A stretch of 64,000 nucleotides of DNA from NCBI RefSeq assembly GCF_001697185.1, contig NZ_CP014224.1:3022501-3086500 (forward strand), written 5' to 3'. The translations under genes and the position numbers were made by a program. The DNA comes from Wenyingzhuangia fucanilytica. Lineage in GTDB: Bacteria > Bacteroidota > Bacteroidia > Flavobacteriales > Flavobacteriaceae. Below are positions 1 through 9,894 of the stretch, piece by piece (position 1 is the first letter of the stretch; each line of letters begins with the position of its first letter). Under the pieces are notes generated by a model. That model had not been told where the DNA came from, made no database searches, and worked only from the letters and a program-made list of their open reading frames with translations.

Positions 1-1125
1 TCGCCTACTCACGAAGGAGAAGAAAAATTCTATTTACACTATAACTTCCCTCCATTCTGTACTGGTGAAGCTAGACCTTTAAGAGGTACTTCTCGTAGAG
101 AGGTTGGACATGGAAACTTAGCACAAAGAGCATTAAAAGGAATGATTCCTGCTGAATGTCCTTACACTGTAAGAGTTGTTTCAGAAGTATTAGAATCTAA
201 CGGTTCTTCTTCTATGGCTACTGTTTGTGCAGGTACTATGGCTTTAATGGATGCTGGAGTTCAAATTACAAAACCAGTTTCTGGTATTGCAATGGGATTA
301 ATTTCTGATGGTAGTCGTTACGCTGTATTGTCTGATATTTTAGGTGATGAAGATCACTTAGGAGATATGGACTTTAAAGTAACTGGTACTGCTGATGGTA
401 TTACTGCTTGTCAGATGGATATTAAAGTAAAAGGATTGTCTTACGAAATTTTAGTAAATGCTTTAAAGCAAGCTAGAGAAGGACGTTTACATATATTAGG
501 GAAAATTACAGAAGTAATTGAAACTCCTAACACTGATGTAAAAGCGCACTCTCCTAAAATGATTACTAGAGTAATTCCTAACGATTATATTGGTGCATTA
601 ATTGGACCTGGAGGTAAAAACATTCAAGAATTACAAAAAGAAACAGGATGTACTATTGTAATTAATGAAGACCCTAAAACAACTGAAGGAATTGTTGAAA
701 TTTTAGGAACTAACCAAGAAGGAATAGACAAAGTATTAGCTAATATTGAGTCTATGTTATTCAAACCTGAAGTTGGTGAAAAATACGAGGTAAAAGTAAT
801 TAAAATGTTAGATTTTGGAGCCGTAGTAGAATATACTCAAGCACCAGGAAACGAAGTTTTATTACACGTAAGTGAATTGGCTTGGGAACGTACAGAAAAT
901 GTTACGGATGTAGTAAACATGGGTGATGTATTCGAAGTAAAATACTTTGGTAAAGATCCTAAAACTCGTAAAGAAAAAGTTTCTAGAAAAGCTTTATTAC
1001 CAAAACCTGAAGGTTTTAAACCAAGACCTCCAAGAGAAAACAACGACCGTGGTGGGCGTGACAACAGAGGAAAAGACAATCGTAGAGACGATAGAAAACC
1101 TAGAGAAGAGAAAAAAGCTGAATAG
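1..1125 (+). CDS. pnp: Polyribonucleotide nucleotidyltransferase (PNPase), 3' part
   Basis: PNPase degrades RNA 3' to 5' using phosphate and acts in RNA turnover. The reading frame is open from base 1, so the 5' end lies outside the window; the Met codon at 142 is internal. Seen: the second RNase PH core with NFPPFCTGE and [14 protein letters not shown] near the window start, then a KH domain with the GPGGKNIQ loop (about 603-635), an S1 RNA-binding domain (about 775-990), and a basic Arg/Gly/Asp-rich tail. The tail, with its RGG-like stretches, is typical of Bacteroidota PNPases. A bidirectional terminator follows 20 bases after the stop. Identity is secure; only the N-terminal half is missing. 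Confidence 0.97.
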   Translation, partial: SPTHEGEEKFYLHYNFPPFCTGEARPLRGTSRREVGHGNLAQRALKGMIPAECPYTVRVVSEVLESNGSSSMATVCAGTMALMDAGVQITKPVSGIAMGLISDGSRYAVLSDILGDEDHLGDMDFKVTGTADGITACQMDIKVKGLSYEILVNALKQAREGRLHILGKITEVIETPNTDVKAHSPKMITRVIPNDYIGALIGPGGKNIQELQKETGCTIVINEDPKTTEGIVEILGTNQEGIDKVLANIESMLFKPEVGEKYEVKVIKMLDFGAVVEYTQAPGNEVLLHVSELAWERTENVTDVVNMGDVFEVKYFGKDPKTRKEKVSRKALLPKPEGFKPRPPRENNDRGGRDNRGKDNRRDDRKPREEKKAE

Positions 1126-1144
1126 TTTTTATTCTTAGAAATAC

Positions 1145-1173
1145 AAAAAGCACCTCAAATGAGGTGCTTTTTT
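1145..1173. terminator. Bidirectional intrinsic terminator between pnp and the T9SS cassette
   Basis: A GCACCTC/GAGGTGC stem with loop AAAT is flanked by an A-run on the left and a T-run on the right. It can stop both pnp (+) and the OmpA-family gene (-). Confidence 0.93.
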
Positions 1174-1190
1174 AGTTTTACAATTATATA

Positions 1191-3122
1191 TTATTTTACA
1201 ATCACAAAATCTGTTCTTCTATTAGATTCGTGTTCTTCCTCGGTACATTCAGCATTATCAGAACATTCATTAATTAATTTTGTTTCACCAAACCCTTTAA
1301 CAGAAACAATCCTTTCTGGAGCAATTCCCTTAGACAAAAGATACTCTCCTACTGATTTTGCTCTCCTTTCAGACAATCTTAAATTATAACTCTTACCTCC
1401 TCTTGAATCGGTATGTGCTTCTAACTTAAATATATCTTCTGGGTATTTATTTAAATAATCAATAGCAACTTGTAATTGTTTTTCTGCACGTGGAGTAATG
1501 CTTGCATCATCATATTCAAAATACACAGGTTCTAAATTGATTTTAACATTTCCGTACTTATCCTCTATCAATTCTTTTTCTAAATAAAAATCCTTATCAA
1601 CTGGATTAAGATTTTGAACTCCAGTCAAACTAACAATACCATTATCAGAAACATGTCCTTCTTTTACTACATGGAATTTATAATCCTGATCAATAGGTAA
1701 TAACACCTTATAAGCTCCCAAACTATCTGTTGTAAACGTATTAATTAACTTTCCAGACATATCCGAAACATGAACTTTAGCATTTGAAAGTTTTATAAAT
1801 GTCTTTTTCTCTATGGCAAAACCACTAATCTCAACCTTTTTTAAAGATTTGGTTTCTATAAAAGAATAAATATCATCATCTCCTTTACCGCCTTTTCTAT
1901 TAGAAGATAAATACCCTTTAACGGTATAGTCATCAACACTACTAATTTGATATGAAAAATCATCATCTATAGAGTTAATAGGCTCTCCCATATTTACAGG
2001 TAAGGTAAATTCGTTATTTTTTATTTCAGATTTATACACATCTAAACCTCCATAACCCGTAAAAATATTTGATGAAAAATATAAGTTTTGATTGTGAACT
2101 ATAGGAAACATTTCATTAGCAACAGTATTGATATTCTCCCCTAGATTTATTGGTTCAGAAACAATAACTTCTCCTTTTAATTCTACATAATAAATATCTG
2201 TACCTCCATATCCACCTGGTCTGTCCGAAACAAAATACAATCTGCTCTGCTTCTCATCAAAATAAGGCTGTCCATAAGAATATCCATCATGTTTTTTAGG
2301 ATAATTATATAACTCTCTGTCTTTTTCATTTCCATTCATAAAACCATAAACAATTCTAAAAGTATTTTTATTTTCAGTAAATACTAATTTTCTATTTTCT
2401 TCTACAGACTGTGTATAAAAAATCCTATCATAATTTTTATCGTATGACGGTGAAGAAAAATGTAAATCATCGGACTTGTTAAATTTCTGGATTGATAAAG
2501 AATCTATCTCTCCTTTACCATTAACTTTGGCTAAATACATATTAATATATGGCTGTTTTATTGATTTATACACTTTGGTAAACCCTTTATTTTCTCTAGA
2601 AGATGAAAAAACAACACTAGAATCTGAAAGAAAACAAACTCCAAAATCAGAAAACTTAGAATTGATATCTAAATTTTTTAGCTCATACTCACTAACCATT
2701 TTAGAAAATTCTTCATTTTTAGAAGTTGACATTTTATACCTTTCTCTAATTTCTTTAGAGAACAAATTTAATCTTAAATCAATCGCATCTTCTATTAGCG
2801 CTTTTTTATACCCTCCTCTTTTTAAAGATTCAAAATACCTATTCATCTCTAATAAGCTTAACTCCCCCCCTCTATACAAATAGGTGGTATATTTTTCTGC
2901 CGCTTGTTTAAACCTTCTTGTGTAATAACAACTGTTAGCCAAATTTAGCAACTGACTATTTTTAAGCTTATTCTCTTTTTCGAGTTCTGAATATTCTTTA
3001 TAAGCTACATTATAACTCATTTTGGCAAATGCCTTATCTGCTTTTTTCTTAATTGCTGTTTGTCCATAAAAACCCCACGAACAACTAAACAACAAACAAT
3101 AAATTAATAATTTCTTTTTCAT
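1191..3122 (-). CDS. OmpA-family outer-membrane protein with TPR-like and PD40 propeller regions
   Basis: Third gene of a leftward three-gene T9SS cassette, 643 aa. Seen: signal peptide (residues 1-21), an N-terminal helical TPR-like part (about 25-130), a WD40/PD40-like beta-propeller with repeated YFVSDRPGG, YFSSN and YLSSNRKGG blade motifs (about 155-425), a carboxypeptidase-regulatory-like beta sandwich (about 430-510), and a C-terminal OmpA peptidoglycan-binding domain with the LEAHTDSRG and LSERRAKSV motifs (about 530-643). This architecture is often found beside PorP/SprF-type proteins. It probably anchors the outer-membrane adhesin export machinery to peptidoglycan. It starts 11 bases after the porP-like stop, so co-transcription is likely. 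Exact role inferred. Confidence 0.9.
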   Translation of the reverse strand: MKKKLLIYCLLFSCSWGFYGQTAIKKKADKAFAKMSYNVAYKEYSELEKENKLKNSQLLNLANSCYYTRRFKQAAEKYTTYLYRGGELSLLEMNRYFESLKRGGYKKALIEDAIDLRLNLFSKEIRERYKMSTSKNEEFSKMVSEYELKNLDINSKFSDFGVCFLSDSSVVFSSSRENKGFTKVYKSIKQPYINMYLAKVNGKGEIDSLSIQKFNKSDDLHFSSPSYDKNYDRIFYTQSVEENRKLVFTENKNTFRIVYGFMNGNEKDRELYNYPKKHDGYSYGQPYFDEKQSRLYFVSDRPGGYGGTDIYYVELKGEVIVSEPINLGENINTVANEMFPIVHNQNLYFSSNIFTGYGGLDVYKSEIKNNEFTLPVNMGEPINSIDDDFSYQISSVDDYTVKGYLSSNRKGGKGDDDIYSFIETKSLKKVEISGFAIEKKTFIKLSNAKVHVSDMSGKLINTFTTDSLGAYKVLLPIDQDYKFHVVKEGHVSDNGIVSLTGVQNLNPVDKDFYLEKELIEDKYGNVKINLEPVYFEYDDASITPRAEKQLQVAIDYLNKYPEDIFKLEAHTDSRGGKSYNLRLSERRAKSVGEYLLSKGIAPERIVSVKGFGETKLINECSDNAECTEEEHESNRRTDFVIVK

Positions 3123-3133
3123 AGTGTATTATT

Positions 3134-4066
3134 TTAATAAAACCTTGGTGATTGAATTGTTTTTAGTTTACTAGGAATTGTAAATCGAAGCATAATTTCA
3201 TGAGATCCATCGTCAGACGTTGATAACTCACTTAAAGTATAATCATAAGAATATCCTATATAAAAACTTCTTGACAACTGAAGACCTGCTAATAAACTTA
3301 CAATCTCAGTTGACCTATACGAAAGTCCTAAACGAACAATATCATTAATTAAAAAGTTGGCAGAATAATCAACTACTAAAGGAGATTTGTTTGAGAACCT
3401 AGTCAATACTGCTGGTTTAAATTTTAGATATTGAGTAATATCAAAAACATAACCTCCCATTAATAAGAACTGTAAATTCTCATCAACTATTCCACCTCCG
3501 TTTACAGAATAATAACTAGTCTTAAGAAGATTCGGTACAGACAAACCTACATACCACTTATCTGCATAAGTCATGATTCCAACTCCTAGAACTGGATCAA
3601 ACTCATTCTTTTTATTATCTAATAAAGGGTCATTATTATCAACCGCTGTCCCCTCATCAAAATTAATATTCAGTAATGATCCTCCTCCGCTTAACCCAAA
3701 AGAGGTAAATACTTTTGGCGATAATTTTAACTCATAAGAAAAATTTGCCGTAAGAAAGGTCTGAGAAGTCGGACCAATTTCATCGTGAATCACATTAATA
3801 CCAGAACCTATACCTCTGTACCCACTAGGAAATAAAGCAGAAAAGGTTAATGTTTTAGGAGCTCCTTGCACTCCTGACCATTGAGACCTTCCTAAGGCTG
3901 TAAATGTAATATCTTCCTGTGTACTTATATAAGCAGGATTATATGTCATTGTATTATTTACATATTGCGTATACTGTGGCTCATCTTGAGCATTTACACT
4001 AACCACCATAATTAAAGTGATTATTAAAAAAAGGTGTTTTGAATAATTTATTTCTTTTTTCATCAT
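3134..4066 (-). CDS. PorP/SprF family T9SS outer-membrane protein
   Basis: 310 aa with a signal peptide ending near the VNAQD stretch, followed by the family signature QYTQYVNNTMTYNPAYIS and a series of amphipathic beta strands ending in an aromatic residue, as in an outer-membrane barrel. The family has 14-strand barrels that partner individual T9SS type B cargo proteins; SprF is needed for SprB in Flavobacterium johnsoniae. It lies 5 bases after the large adhesin gene and 11 bases before the OmpA-family gene, so it is very likely the dedicated exporter/anchor of that adhesin. Two adjacent ATG codons are possible starts (4066 and 4063). Confidence 0.93.
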   Translation of the reverse strand: MMKKEINYSKHLFLIITLIMVVSVNAQDEPQYTQYVNNTMTYNPAYISTQEDITFTALGRSQWSGVQGAPKTLTFSALFPSGYRGIGSGINVIHDEIGPTSQTFLTANFSYELKLSPKVFTSFGLSGGGSLLNINFDEGTAVDNNDPLLDNKKNEFDPVLGVGIMTYADKWYVGLSVPNLLKTSYYSVNGGGIVDENLQFLLMGGYVFDITQYLKFKPAVLTRFSNKSPLVVDYSANFLINDIVRLGLSYRSTEIVSLLAGLQLSRSFYIGYSYDYTLSELSTSDDGSHEIMLRFTIPSKLKTIQSPRFY

Positions 4067-4071
4067 TTTAA

Positions 4072-7000
4072 TTATTTAGTTATTTGAATCCAACCTGTTT
4101 TTGGCTTACTACCATTATTAAGTTCTAAATGATAGAAATACGTTCCATTTGGCAATTGCTCTCCTTTTTTAATAATGGTACTTGTTTGATTAGCAACTCC
4201 ATCCCAATCATTTTTATAATTTGCTTTTTTATACACTAGCGCACCATATCTATCAAAGATTTCTAACATGGTGTTATCATAGTTTTCAATACAAGAAATC
4301 ATTAAACAATCATTCATCCCATCACCATTTGGTGTCATATGGTTGTATACTTTTAAACAAGATGGCTCTACCAATATTTCTACACTATTGTTTGCTGTAC
4401 TAGCATCTAAAGGAGTTGAATCAATAATTGCCGCTGTATTTAGGTAATTTCCTGATGAATTTACTTTTACCTTTAAGATCATTTCAGCGTCATCATTTCC
4501 TGATAGTGTAGGAATATTCCACATACCTGTTGATGAATCGTAAGCTCCCATGGTAGTAGAACTACTCACATATGTAAATCCGCTTGTTAAAATTTCCGAA
4601 ATATTTACATCCATAAACATCGTAGATGAAGAAGTATTTATAACTCTTACGGTAAACGTAATTTCCTCTTCAATCTCTGGATTGATATTATTTACCTCAC
4701 TAGTAATTTCTAAATCTTCTGTACTTCTCGATGATGTACAAACATCTGTAACTCCAATATCAAATGTTTTTACATTGCTTAAATAACATCCACCTGTTAT
4801 CTCTACGTCTATTTTTGTATTTGATAAACTCAGCCATTGAATTTCGATAGTATGGTCATTACTAGAACCACCTGAAATAACGTTTCCTCCTGTTACTGTC
4901 CAGGTGTAAGGAGCTAAGCCTGTTGGCAACTCATACGTTTCAGTATTTCCTAAACACACACCGTTTAATGTTCCTACCAACGCTAAATCAAAACCTAATA
5001 TCACATCTACTTTTAGTCTTGTTGTACTCTCACAACCGCCTTCTAAATTTGCGGCATAATAAGAAGTTCCGTCTACTAATAAATCCGTATTTGCATAGGC
5101 TGTTCCTCCACTAGCTTGATTATACCAAACAATGGTTCCACTTGCTGTAGCATCTAAATCTGCAATAGTTGGATCTACCGTTGTACAAAAACTTTGAGTA
5201 ATCTCTGTTGTTGTTGGAATAGCTGGACCATTTACCGCTACCTCAATTTTTAACCTTGTAGGGCTCTCACAACCTCCTTCTAAATTTGCAGCATAATATT
5301 CTCCTCCATCAATCAAAACATCAGTACTCGCATAAGCTGTTCCTCCACTTGCTTGATTATACCATACAATGGTTCCACTTGCTGTAGCATCTAAATCTGC
5401 AATAGTTGGACTATCAATTGCACAAAAACTTTGATTCGCTCCGACTGTTGTAGTTGGAGTTGCTGGGTTTGAAACAGATACGGAAACTTCTAATCGAGAA
5501 CTACTTTCACAACCTCTATCTAAATTTACGGCGTAATATTTATCTCCATCCACTAAAACATCTGTAGATGAATAAGCTGTTCCTCCAACTGCTTGGTCAT
5601 ACCATATAACTGTTCCACTTGCTGAAGCATCTAAATCTGCAACAGTTGGATTATTTACTGCACAAAAACTTTGTGTTGCTCCAACAGTAGTAGTTGGTGT
5701 TGATGGATTTGCAACTTCTACAGTTACTTTTAACCTTGTATCACTTTCACAACCTCCTTCTAAATTTGCAGCATAATATTCTCCTCCATCAATCAAAACA
5801 TCAGTACTCGCATAAGCTGTTCCTCCACTAGCTTGATTATACCAAACAACGGTTCCACTTGCTGTAGCATCTAAATCTGCAACAGTTGGATTATTTACTG
5901 CACAAAAACTTTGTGCAGCTCCTACTGTAGTAGTTGGTGTTGATGGATTATTAATACTTACAGTTACCTTTAAACGAGAACTACTCTCACAACTTCCATC
6001 TAAATTTGCAGCATAATATTCTCCTCCATCAATCAAAGCATCAGTAGCTACGTAAGCTGTTCCGTCAACTGCTTGATTATACCATATAATAGTTCCACTT
6101 GCTGTGGCATCTAAATCGGCAACAGTTGGATTATTTGCTGCACAAAAACTTTGAGCTGCTCCAACTGTAGTTGTTGGAGTTGTAGCATCTGAAATAGACA
6201 CCGAAACTTCTAACCTTGTACTACTTTCACAAGTTCCAACAGTATTTGCCGCATAATATTTATCCCCGTTTACCAAAACATCTGTATCGGCATAAGCTGT
6301 TCCTCCAATTGCTTGATCATACCATGTAATTACTCCCGTAGCAACATCAGCAGACAAATCTGAAATTTTAGGATTATCTACTGTACAAAAACTCTGTGTA
6401 GCTTCTGTAGTAGTTGGTACAGCAGAATCTCCAATTTCAACTGTCACTTCTAATCTAAGACTACTTTCACAACTACCATTTATATTAGCAGCATAATATG
6501 TGTTTCCATTCACTAACACATCTGTATCAGCATAAGCTGCTCCACCAACTGCTTGATTATACCATGTTACCGTACCACTTGCTGTAGCATCTAAATCTGC
6601 TACTGTTGGTGCGTCAACAGTACAAAAACTTTGTGTTGTTTGTGTTGTAGTTGGCACCGCTGCATCAGAAACAGTCACAGTAACTTCTAACCTTGAACTA
6701 CCTTCACAAGTACCATCTGAATTTGCAGCATAATATGTATTTCCATTCACTAATACATCAGCCGAAGTATAGGCCGTTCCTCCAATTGCCTGATTGTACC
6801 AAATTATAGTACCACTTGCAGTAGCATCTAAATCTGCAATGGTTGGGGCATCAACAGCACAAAAACTTTGATTCGCATTTACAGTTGTTGGAATTGTTGG
6901 ATTTGTTACTACTGCAGTAACTTCTAACCTTGAACTACTTTCACAACTACCAACAGTATTTGCTGCATAGTATTTTTCACCATCCACCAATACATCCGTT

Positions 7001-8505
7001 GAAGTATAAGCTGTTCCTCCAATTGCTTGATCATACCATGTAATTACTCCTGCAGTAACATCGGCTGATAAATCTGAAATTTTAGGATTATCTACTGCAC
7101 AAAAACTCTGCGTGGCTTCTGTCGTTGTAGGAGTATCTGAATCTGAAACTGCAACTGTTACTGCAACTCTTGAAAGACTTTCACAACTTCCATCTAAAGT
7201 TGCTCCATAATAAACTGTTCCATTAGTTAAGGCATCTGTACCAGCATATGCTGTTCCTCCTGTTTCTTGATCATACCAAATAACAGATCCTATTCCCACC
7301 GTAGCTGCTAAATTTGCTACTGTAGCATTTTGAATGGTACAAAAAGCTTGATTATCCTCCCCTGGACCAAGTGTAGGAGGAGCAGGTGTAATTTTTGCTC
7401 CAAATAAATCTACTTGTTGAGCCAAGTTAACACCTAGTGGGGAAACCAAAGTAACTCTTAACTTATCAAACTGAACTCCAGGAGTTACAGAAACCTTACT
7501 AATATCACCTCCTGCAGAAGGCAACAATGCCAATAAATTTGCGGCATCTACAGTAGTTGAATAAACCACTGCTCCCGCATTATATAAATCGATATTAATA
7601 TTCTGTAGTACAGCAACATTCACTAAAGCACCTTCTAAACCTCTAATTCTTATCTCTAACTGATCTGTAGAGGTAGCTGTTGTTGGAAATTGAATATCTT
7701 GATAAACAGTAGCCAAGGCGCTTACAATCCCTACATTAATTTTAGAATAAGTAGCGTCATCATCATCAATAGCATATTCTGGATTTTCCACCCCTGTAGT
7801 TCCCAAAACTCCTAAAGGGTCTAATAAACCTAAACTAATCCCTGTTCCATCATATGAAGTAAAAATTCCACTTGGATTACAAAACATAGAAGCTGAATCC
7901 AAGTAAAAAGCATGATGAACATTTATAAAATTACTAGTTCCCAACAACAATGCATTGGTATTGTCTTTTATAACTACCGACTTATAGTCTACAGCAGGAG
8001 TAATCGCAAAAAATGTTTCTCCATCTTTATTTCTTACTACTTTAAGAACAGAAGATGAAGTAATATTATCTGATCTACCAGTTACAACCGTATTATTTGA
8101 ACCATCTAAAGCAGAAACTTCTACAAAATGATCTCCTAAAGCAATAGTTCCAACTACATTTGATAATAATGTACCTAAAGAACCACCCAATAATAAGTCT
8201 AATAGACCAGTACCACCATCACCTACTCTTATATAAGTAGTTGTATTGGCAGGTACTGTATTTGGAAACGTTAACTTTAGTTCACCCGCATAAGCACCAA
8301 TACCAACTGCAATTCCTCCATAGGATCTAACCTTTGCTAGATTGCCGTTATTTGCGGCCGCATTTCCCTCATCATCCACCCGGTTTCCTGAAGAAAGTTC
8401 AGTTGCTGTTGTCGCATAAACTTGTTGTGAATAGGTTTTAAATATCCCCAATGCACAAAACAATCCCACTAATAAAATGAGTTTAAAATAATTTTGATTT
8501 TTCAT
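4072..8505 (-). CDS. Large T9SS type B cargo protein with ten Ig-like repeats (adhesin-like)
   Basis: Secreted cell-surface protein of 1477 aa if translation starts at the ATG at 8505; the frame could start at a TTG at 8526, but the signal peptide begins at 8505. Regions: signal peptide (1-26); a unique N-terminal region (about 27-380); ten tandem Ig-like modules of 79-81 aa (about 386-1170), each with a QSFC start, WYNQA, GGTAY, YYAAN and a CES motif, resembling the CHU_C-associated Ig_7 family; a PKD/SprB-like segment; a DUF11-like domain (about 1260-1375); and a gliding-motility-associated C-terminal (type B) sorting domain with the NHMTPNGDGMND motif. Each module has two cysteines, probably a disulfide. 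Downstream are its PorP/SprF and OmpA partners. Confidence 0.92.
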   Translation of the reverse strand: MKNQNYFKLILLVGLFCALGIFKTYSQQVYATTATELSSGNRVDDEGNAAANNGNLAKVRSYGGIAVGIGAYAGELKLTFPNTVPANTTTYIRVGDGGTGLLDLLLGGSLGTLLSNVVGTIALGDHFVEVSALDGSNNTVVTGRSDNITSSSVLKVVRNKDGETFFAITPAVDYKSVVIKDNTNALLLGTSNFINVHHAFYLDSASMFCNPSGIFTSYDGTGISLGLLDPLGVLGTTGVENPEYAIDDDDATYSKINVGIVSALATVYQDIQFPTTATSTDQLEIRIRGLEGALVNVAVLQNINIDLYNAGAVVYSTTVDAANLLALLPSAGGDISKVSVTPGVQFDKLRVTLVSPLGVNLAQQVDLFGAKITPAPPTLGPGEDNQAFCTIQNATVANLAATVGIGSVIWYDQETGGTAYAGTDALTNGTVYYGATLDGSCESLSRVAVTVAVSDSDTPTTTEATQSFCAVDNPKISDLSADVTAGVITWYDQAIGGTAYTSTDVLVDGEKYYAANTVGSCESSSRLEVTAVVTNPTIPTTVNANQSFCAVDAPTIADLDATASGTIIWYNQAIGGTAYTSADVLVNGNTYYAANSDGTCEGSSRLEVTVTVSDAAVPTTTQTTQSFCTVDAPTVADLDATASGTVTWYNQAVGGAAYADTDVLVNGNTYYAANINGSCESSLRLEVTVEIGDSAVPTTTEATQSFCTVDNPKISDLSADVATGVITWYDQAIGGTAYADTDVLVNGDKYYAANTVGTCESSTRLEVSVSISDATTPTTTVGAAQSFCAANNPTVADLDATASGTIIWYNQAVDGTAYVATDALIDGGEYYAANLDGSCESSSRLKVTVSINNPSTPTTTVGAAQSFCAVNNPTVADLDATASGTVVWYNQASGGTAYASTDVLIDGGEYYAANLEGGCESDTRLKVTVEVANPSTPTTTVGATQSFCAVNNPTVADLDASASGTVIWYDQAVGGTAYSSTDVLVDGDKYYAVNLDRGCESSSRLEVSVSVSNPATPTTTVGANQSFCAIDSPTIADLDATASGTIVWYNQASGGTAYASTDVLIDGGEYYAANLEGGCESPTRLKIEVAVNGPAIPTTTEITQSFCTTVDPTIADLDATASGTIVWYNQASGGTAYANTDLLVDGTSYYAANLEGGCESTTRLKVDVILGFDLALVGTLNGVCLGNTETYELPTGLAPYTWTVTGGNVISGGSSNDHTIEIQWLSLSNTKIDVEITGGCYLSNVKTFDIGVTDVCTSSRSTEDLEITSEVNNINPEIEEEITFTVRVINTSSSTMFMDVNISEILTSGFTYVSSSTTMGAYDSSTGMWNIPTLSGNDDAEMILKVKVNSSGNYLNTAAIIDSTPLDASTANNSVEILVEPSCLKVYNHMTPNGDGMNDCLMISCIENYDNTMLEIFDRYGALVYKKANYKNDWDGVANQTSTIIKKGEQLPNGTYFYHLELNNGSKPKTGWIQITK
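4990..7350 (-). repeat. Ten tandem ~240-bp repeats encoding Ig-like modules
   Basis: The QSFC/QAFC-coding block recurs at + strand positions 5185, 5422, 5662, 5902, 6142, 6385, 6622, 6859, 7099 and 7339. The spacing is 237, 240 or 243 bp, always a multiple of three. Some units are nearly identical in DNA (5281-5400 against 5761-5880), others have diverged. This is coding repeat DNA, prone to unit gain and loss by recombination. Confidence 0.95.
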
Positions 8506-9005
8506 AGCATACAATTTAATTATCAACCATTATTTTTATCACCATATACATAAATAAAACATCATTGCATGTTATTAAACATACAATAACCCCTATTCAA
8601 TTATATCTATAGCTATAATTAAGACAAGATTATTATGAAATTGAAATCAACTCCATAGAACCCTACCTAACAAAAACGGTTTCTCTTTTCTTTATCTCTT
8701 AATTACAGAACTTAGAGACTTAGATGAGGATTAATAAAAATATTTTGACTTGGAATTAGGACTGAGAAGTCCTTTTGAATAGTGTTTTTCTTTTTCATAA
8801 TTATTTTTTTATAGCAATTACTCAAAGCTAACAAATGTTAATTAACAATGCAACTTTCAAACCATCAAAAACATTAATCACTATATATCAAATACTTACG
8901 ACATACCATTAAAATAACATTAAAAATATTACGTTCTTTTTGTAACAAAAAACAAGATAAGCTCGTATTTAGAAAGACACATTAAAGTTTAACAAGTAAA
9001 ATTCA
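8506..9005. other. 500-bp AT-rich gap between divergent adhesin gene and rpoD
   Basis: No convincing gene is seen. It must hold the promoters of the leftward adhesin cassette and of rpoD, but no clean TAnnTTTG element could be placed for either. Two small inverted repeats are visible: AATTATA/TATAATT at 8599-8620, and AGGACT-GAGA-AGTCCT at 8758-8773, the second closed by a GNRA-type tetraloop and followed by T-rich sequence. Their function is unknown. Confidence 0.5.
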
Positions 9006-9869
9006 ATGAGACAACTTAAAATCACCAAGCAGGTTACGAATCGTGAAACGGCTTCTTTAGATAAATACTTACAAGAAATTGGAAAAGTAGACTTAATTAC
9101 TGCCGACATGGAGGTAGAATTAGCACAAAGAATTAAAGCCGGAGACCAAGCTGCTTTAGAGCGTTTAACAAAAGCTAACTTACGTTTCGTAGTATCTGTT
9201 GCAAAACAATACCAAAATCAAGGATTAACCTTACCTGATTTAATTAATGAAGGAAACTTGGGATTAATTAAGGCAGCAAAACGTTTTGATGAAACTCGTG
9301 GTTTTAAATTTATCTCTTATGCTGTATGGTGGATTCGTCAATCTATTTTACAAGCATTGGCAGAACAATCTCGTATTGTACGTTTACCATTAAACAAAAT
9401 TGGTTCTATTAATAAAATCAATAAAATGTACGCTTTCTTAGAGCAAGAAAACGAACGTCCACCATCTGCAGAAGAAATTGCTAAGAAATTGGACATGACT
9501 GTGAATGATGTAAAAGAGTCTATGAAAAACTCTGGTCGTCACGTATCTATGGATGCTCCATTAATTGAAGGTGAAGATTCTAACTTATACGATGTATTAA
9601 ACTCTGGAGAATCTCCAAACCCAGATAGAACGTTATTACATGAATCTTTAAAAGTAGAGATAGAACGTGCTTTAGAAACTTTAACTCCTAGAGAAGCAGA
9701 CGTTGTTCGTTTGTACTTTGGATTGGGTGAACACCAACCTATGACTTTAGAAGAAATTGGAGAAACTTTTGATTTAACTCGTGAACGTGTTCGTCAAATT
9801 AAAGAAAAAGCAATTCGTAGATTAAAGCATACTTCTAGAAGTAAAATTTTAATGACTTACTTAGGTTAG
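9006..9869 (+). CDS. rpoD: Primary sigma factor RpoD (short flavobacterial type)
   Basis: Main sigma-70 factor, 287 aa, much shorter than the E. coli protein because region 1.1 and the non-conserved insert are absent. Seen: region 1.2 ([10 protein letters not shown]), region 2 with the [18 protein letters not shown] and [10 protein letters not shown] segments (about residues 75-120), region 3, and region 4 with the helix-turn-helix [19 protein letters not shown] (about 240-265). This factor class is the one that reads the Bacteroidota promoter (-33 TTG, -7 TAnnTTTG), which fits the elements found elsewhere in this window. rpe follows after 25 bases and may be co-transcribed. Confidence 0.97.
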   Translation: MRQLKITKQVTNRETASLDKYLQEIGKVDLITADMEVELAQRIKAGDQAALERLTKANLRFVVSVAKQYQNQGLTLPDLINEGNLGLIKAAKRFDETRGFKFISYAVWWIRQSILQALAEQSRIVRLPLNKIGSINKINKMYAFLEQENERPPSAEEIAKKLDMTVNDVKESMKNSGRHVSMDAPLIEGEDSNLYDVLNSGESPNPDRTLLHESLKVEIERALETLTPREADVVRLYFGLGEHQPMTLEEIGETFDLTRERVRQIKEKAIRRLKHTSRSKILMTYLG

Positions 9870-9894
9870 TCTTTCATACTATACAAAAACAAAG

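Noticed and set aside
2476-2883. Open frames opposite the OmpA gene and similar frames opposite groEL, gldM, topA and other genes
   Set aside because: They lie inside well-supported genes on the other strand, have no family resemblance and reflect codon composition.
4990-7350. Regular repeats of about 240 bp as a CRISPR or satellite array
   Set aside because: The period is a multiple of three, the repeats keep one long reading frame, and the translation is a clear Ig-like module.
8599-8620. AATTATA/TATAATT inverted repeat as an operator
   Set aside because: Short and fully A/T in an AT-rich gap; easily chance, so kept only as a note on the gap.
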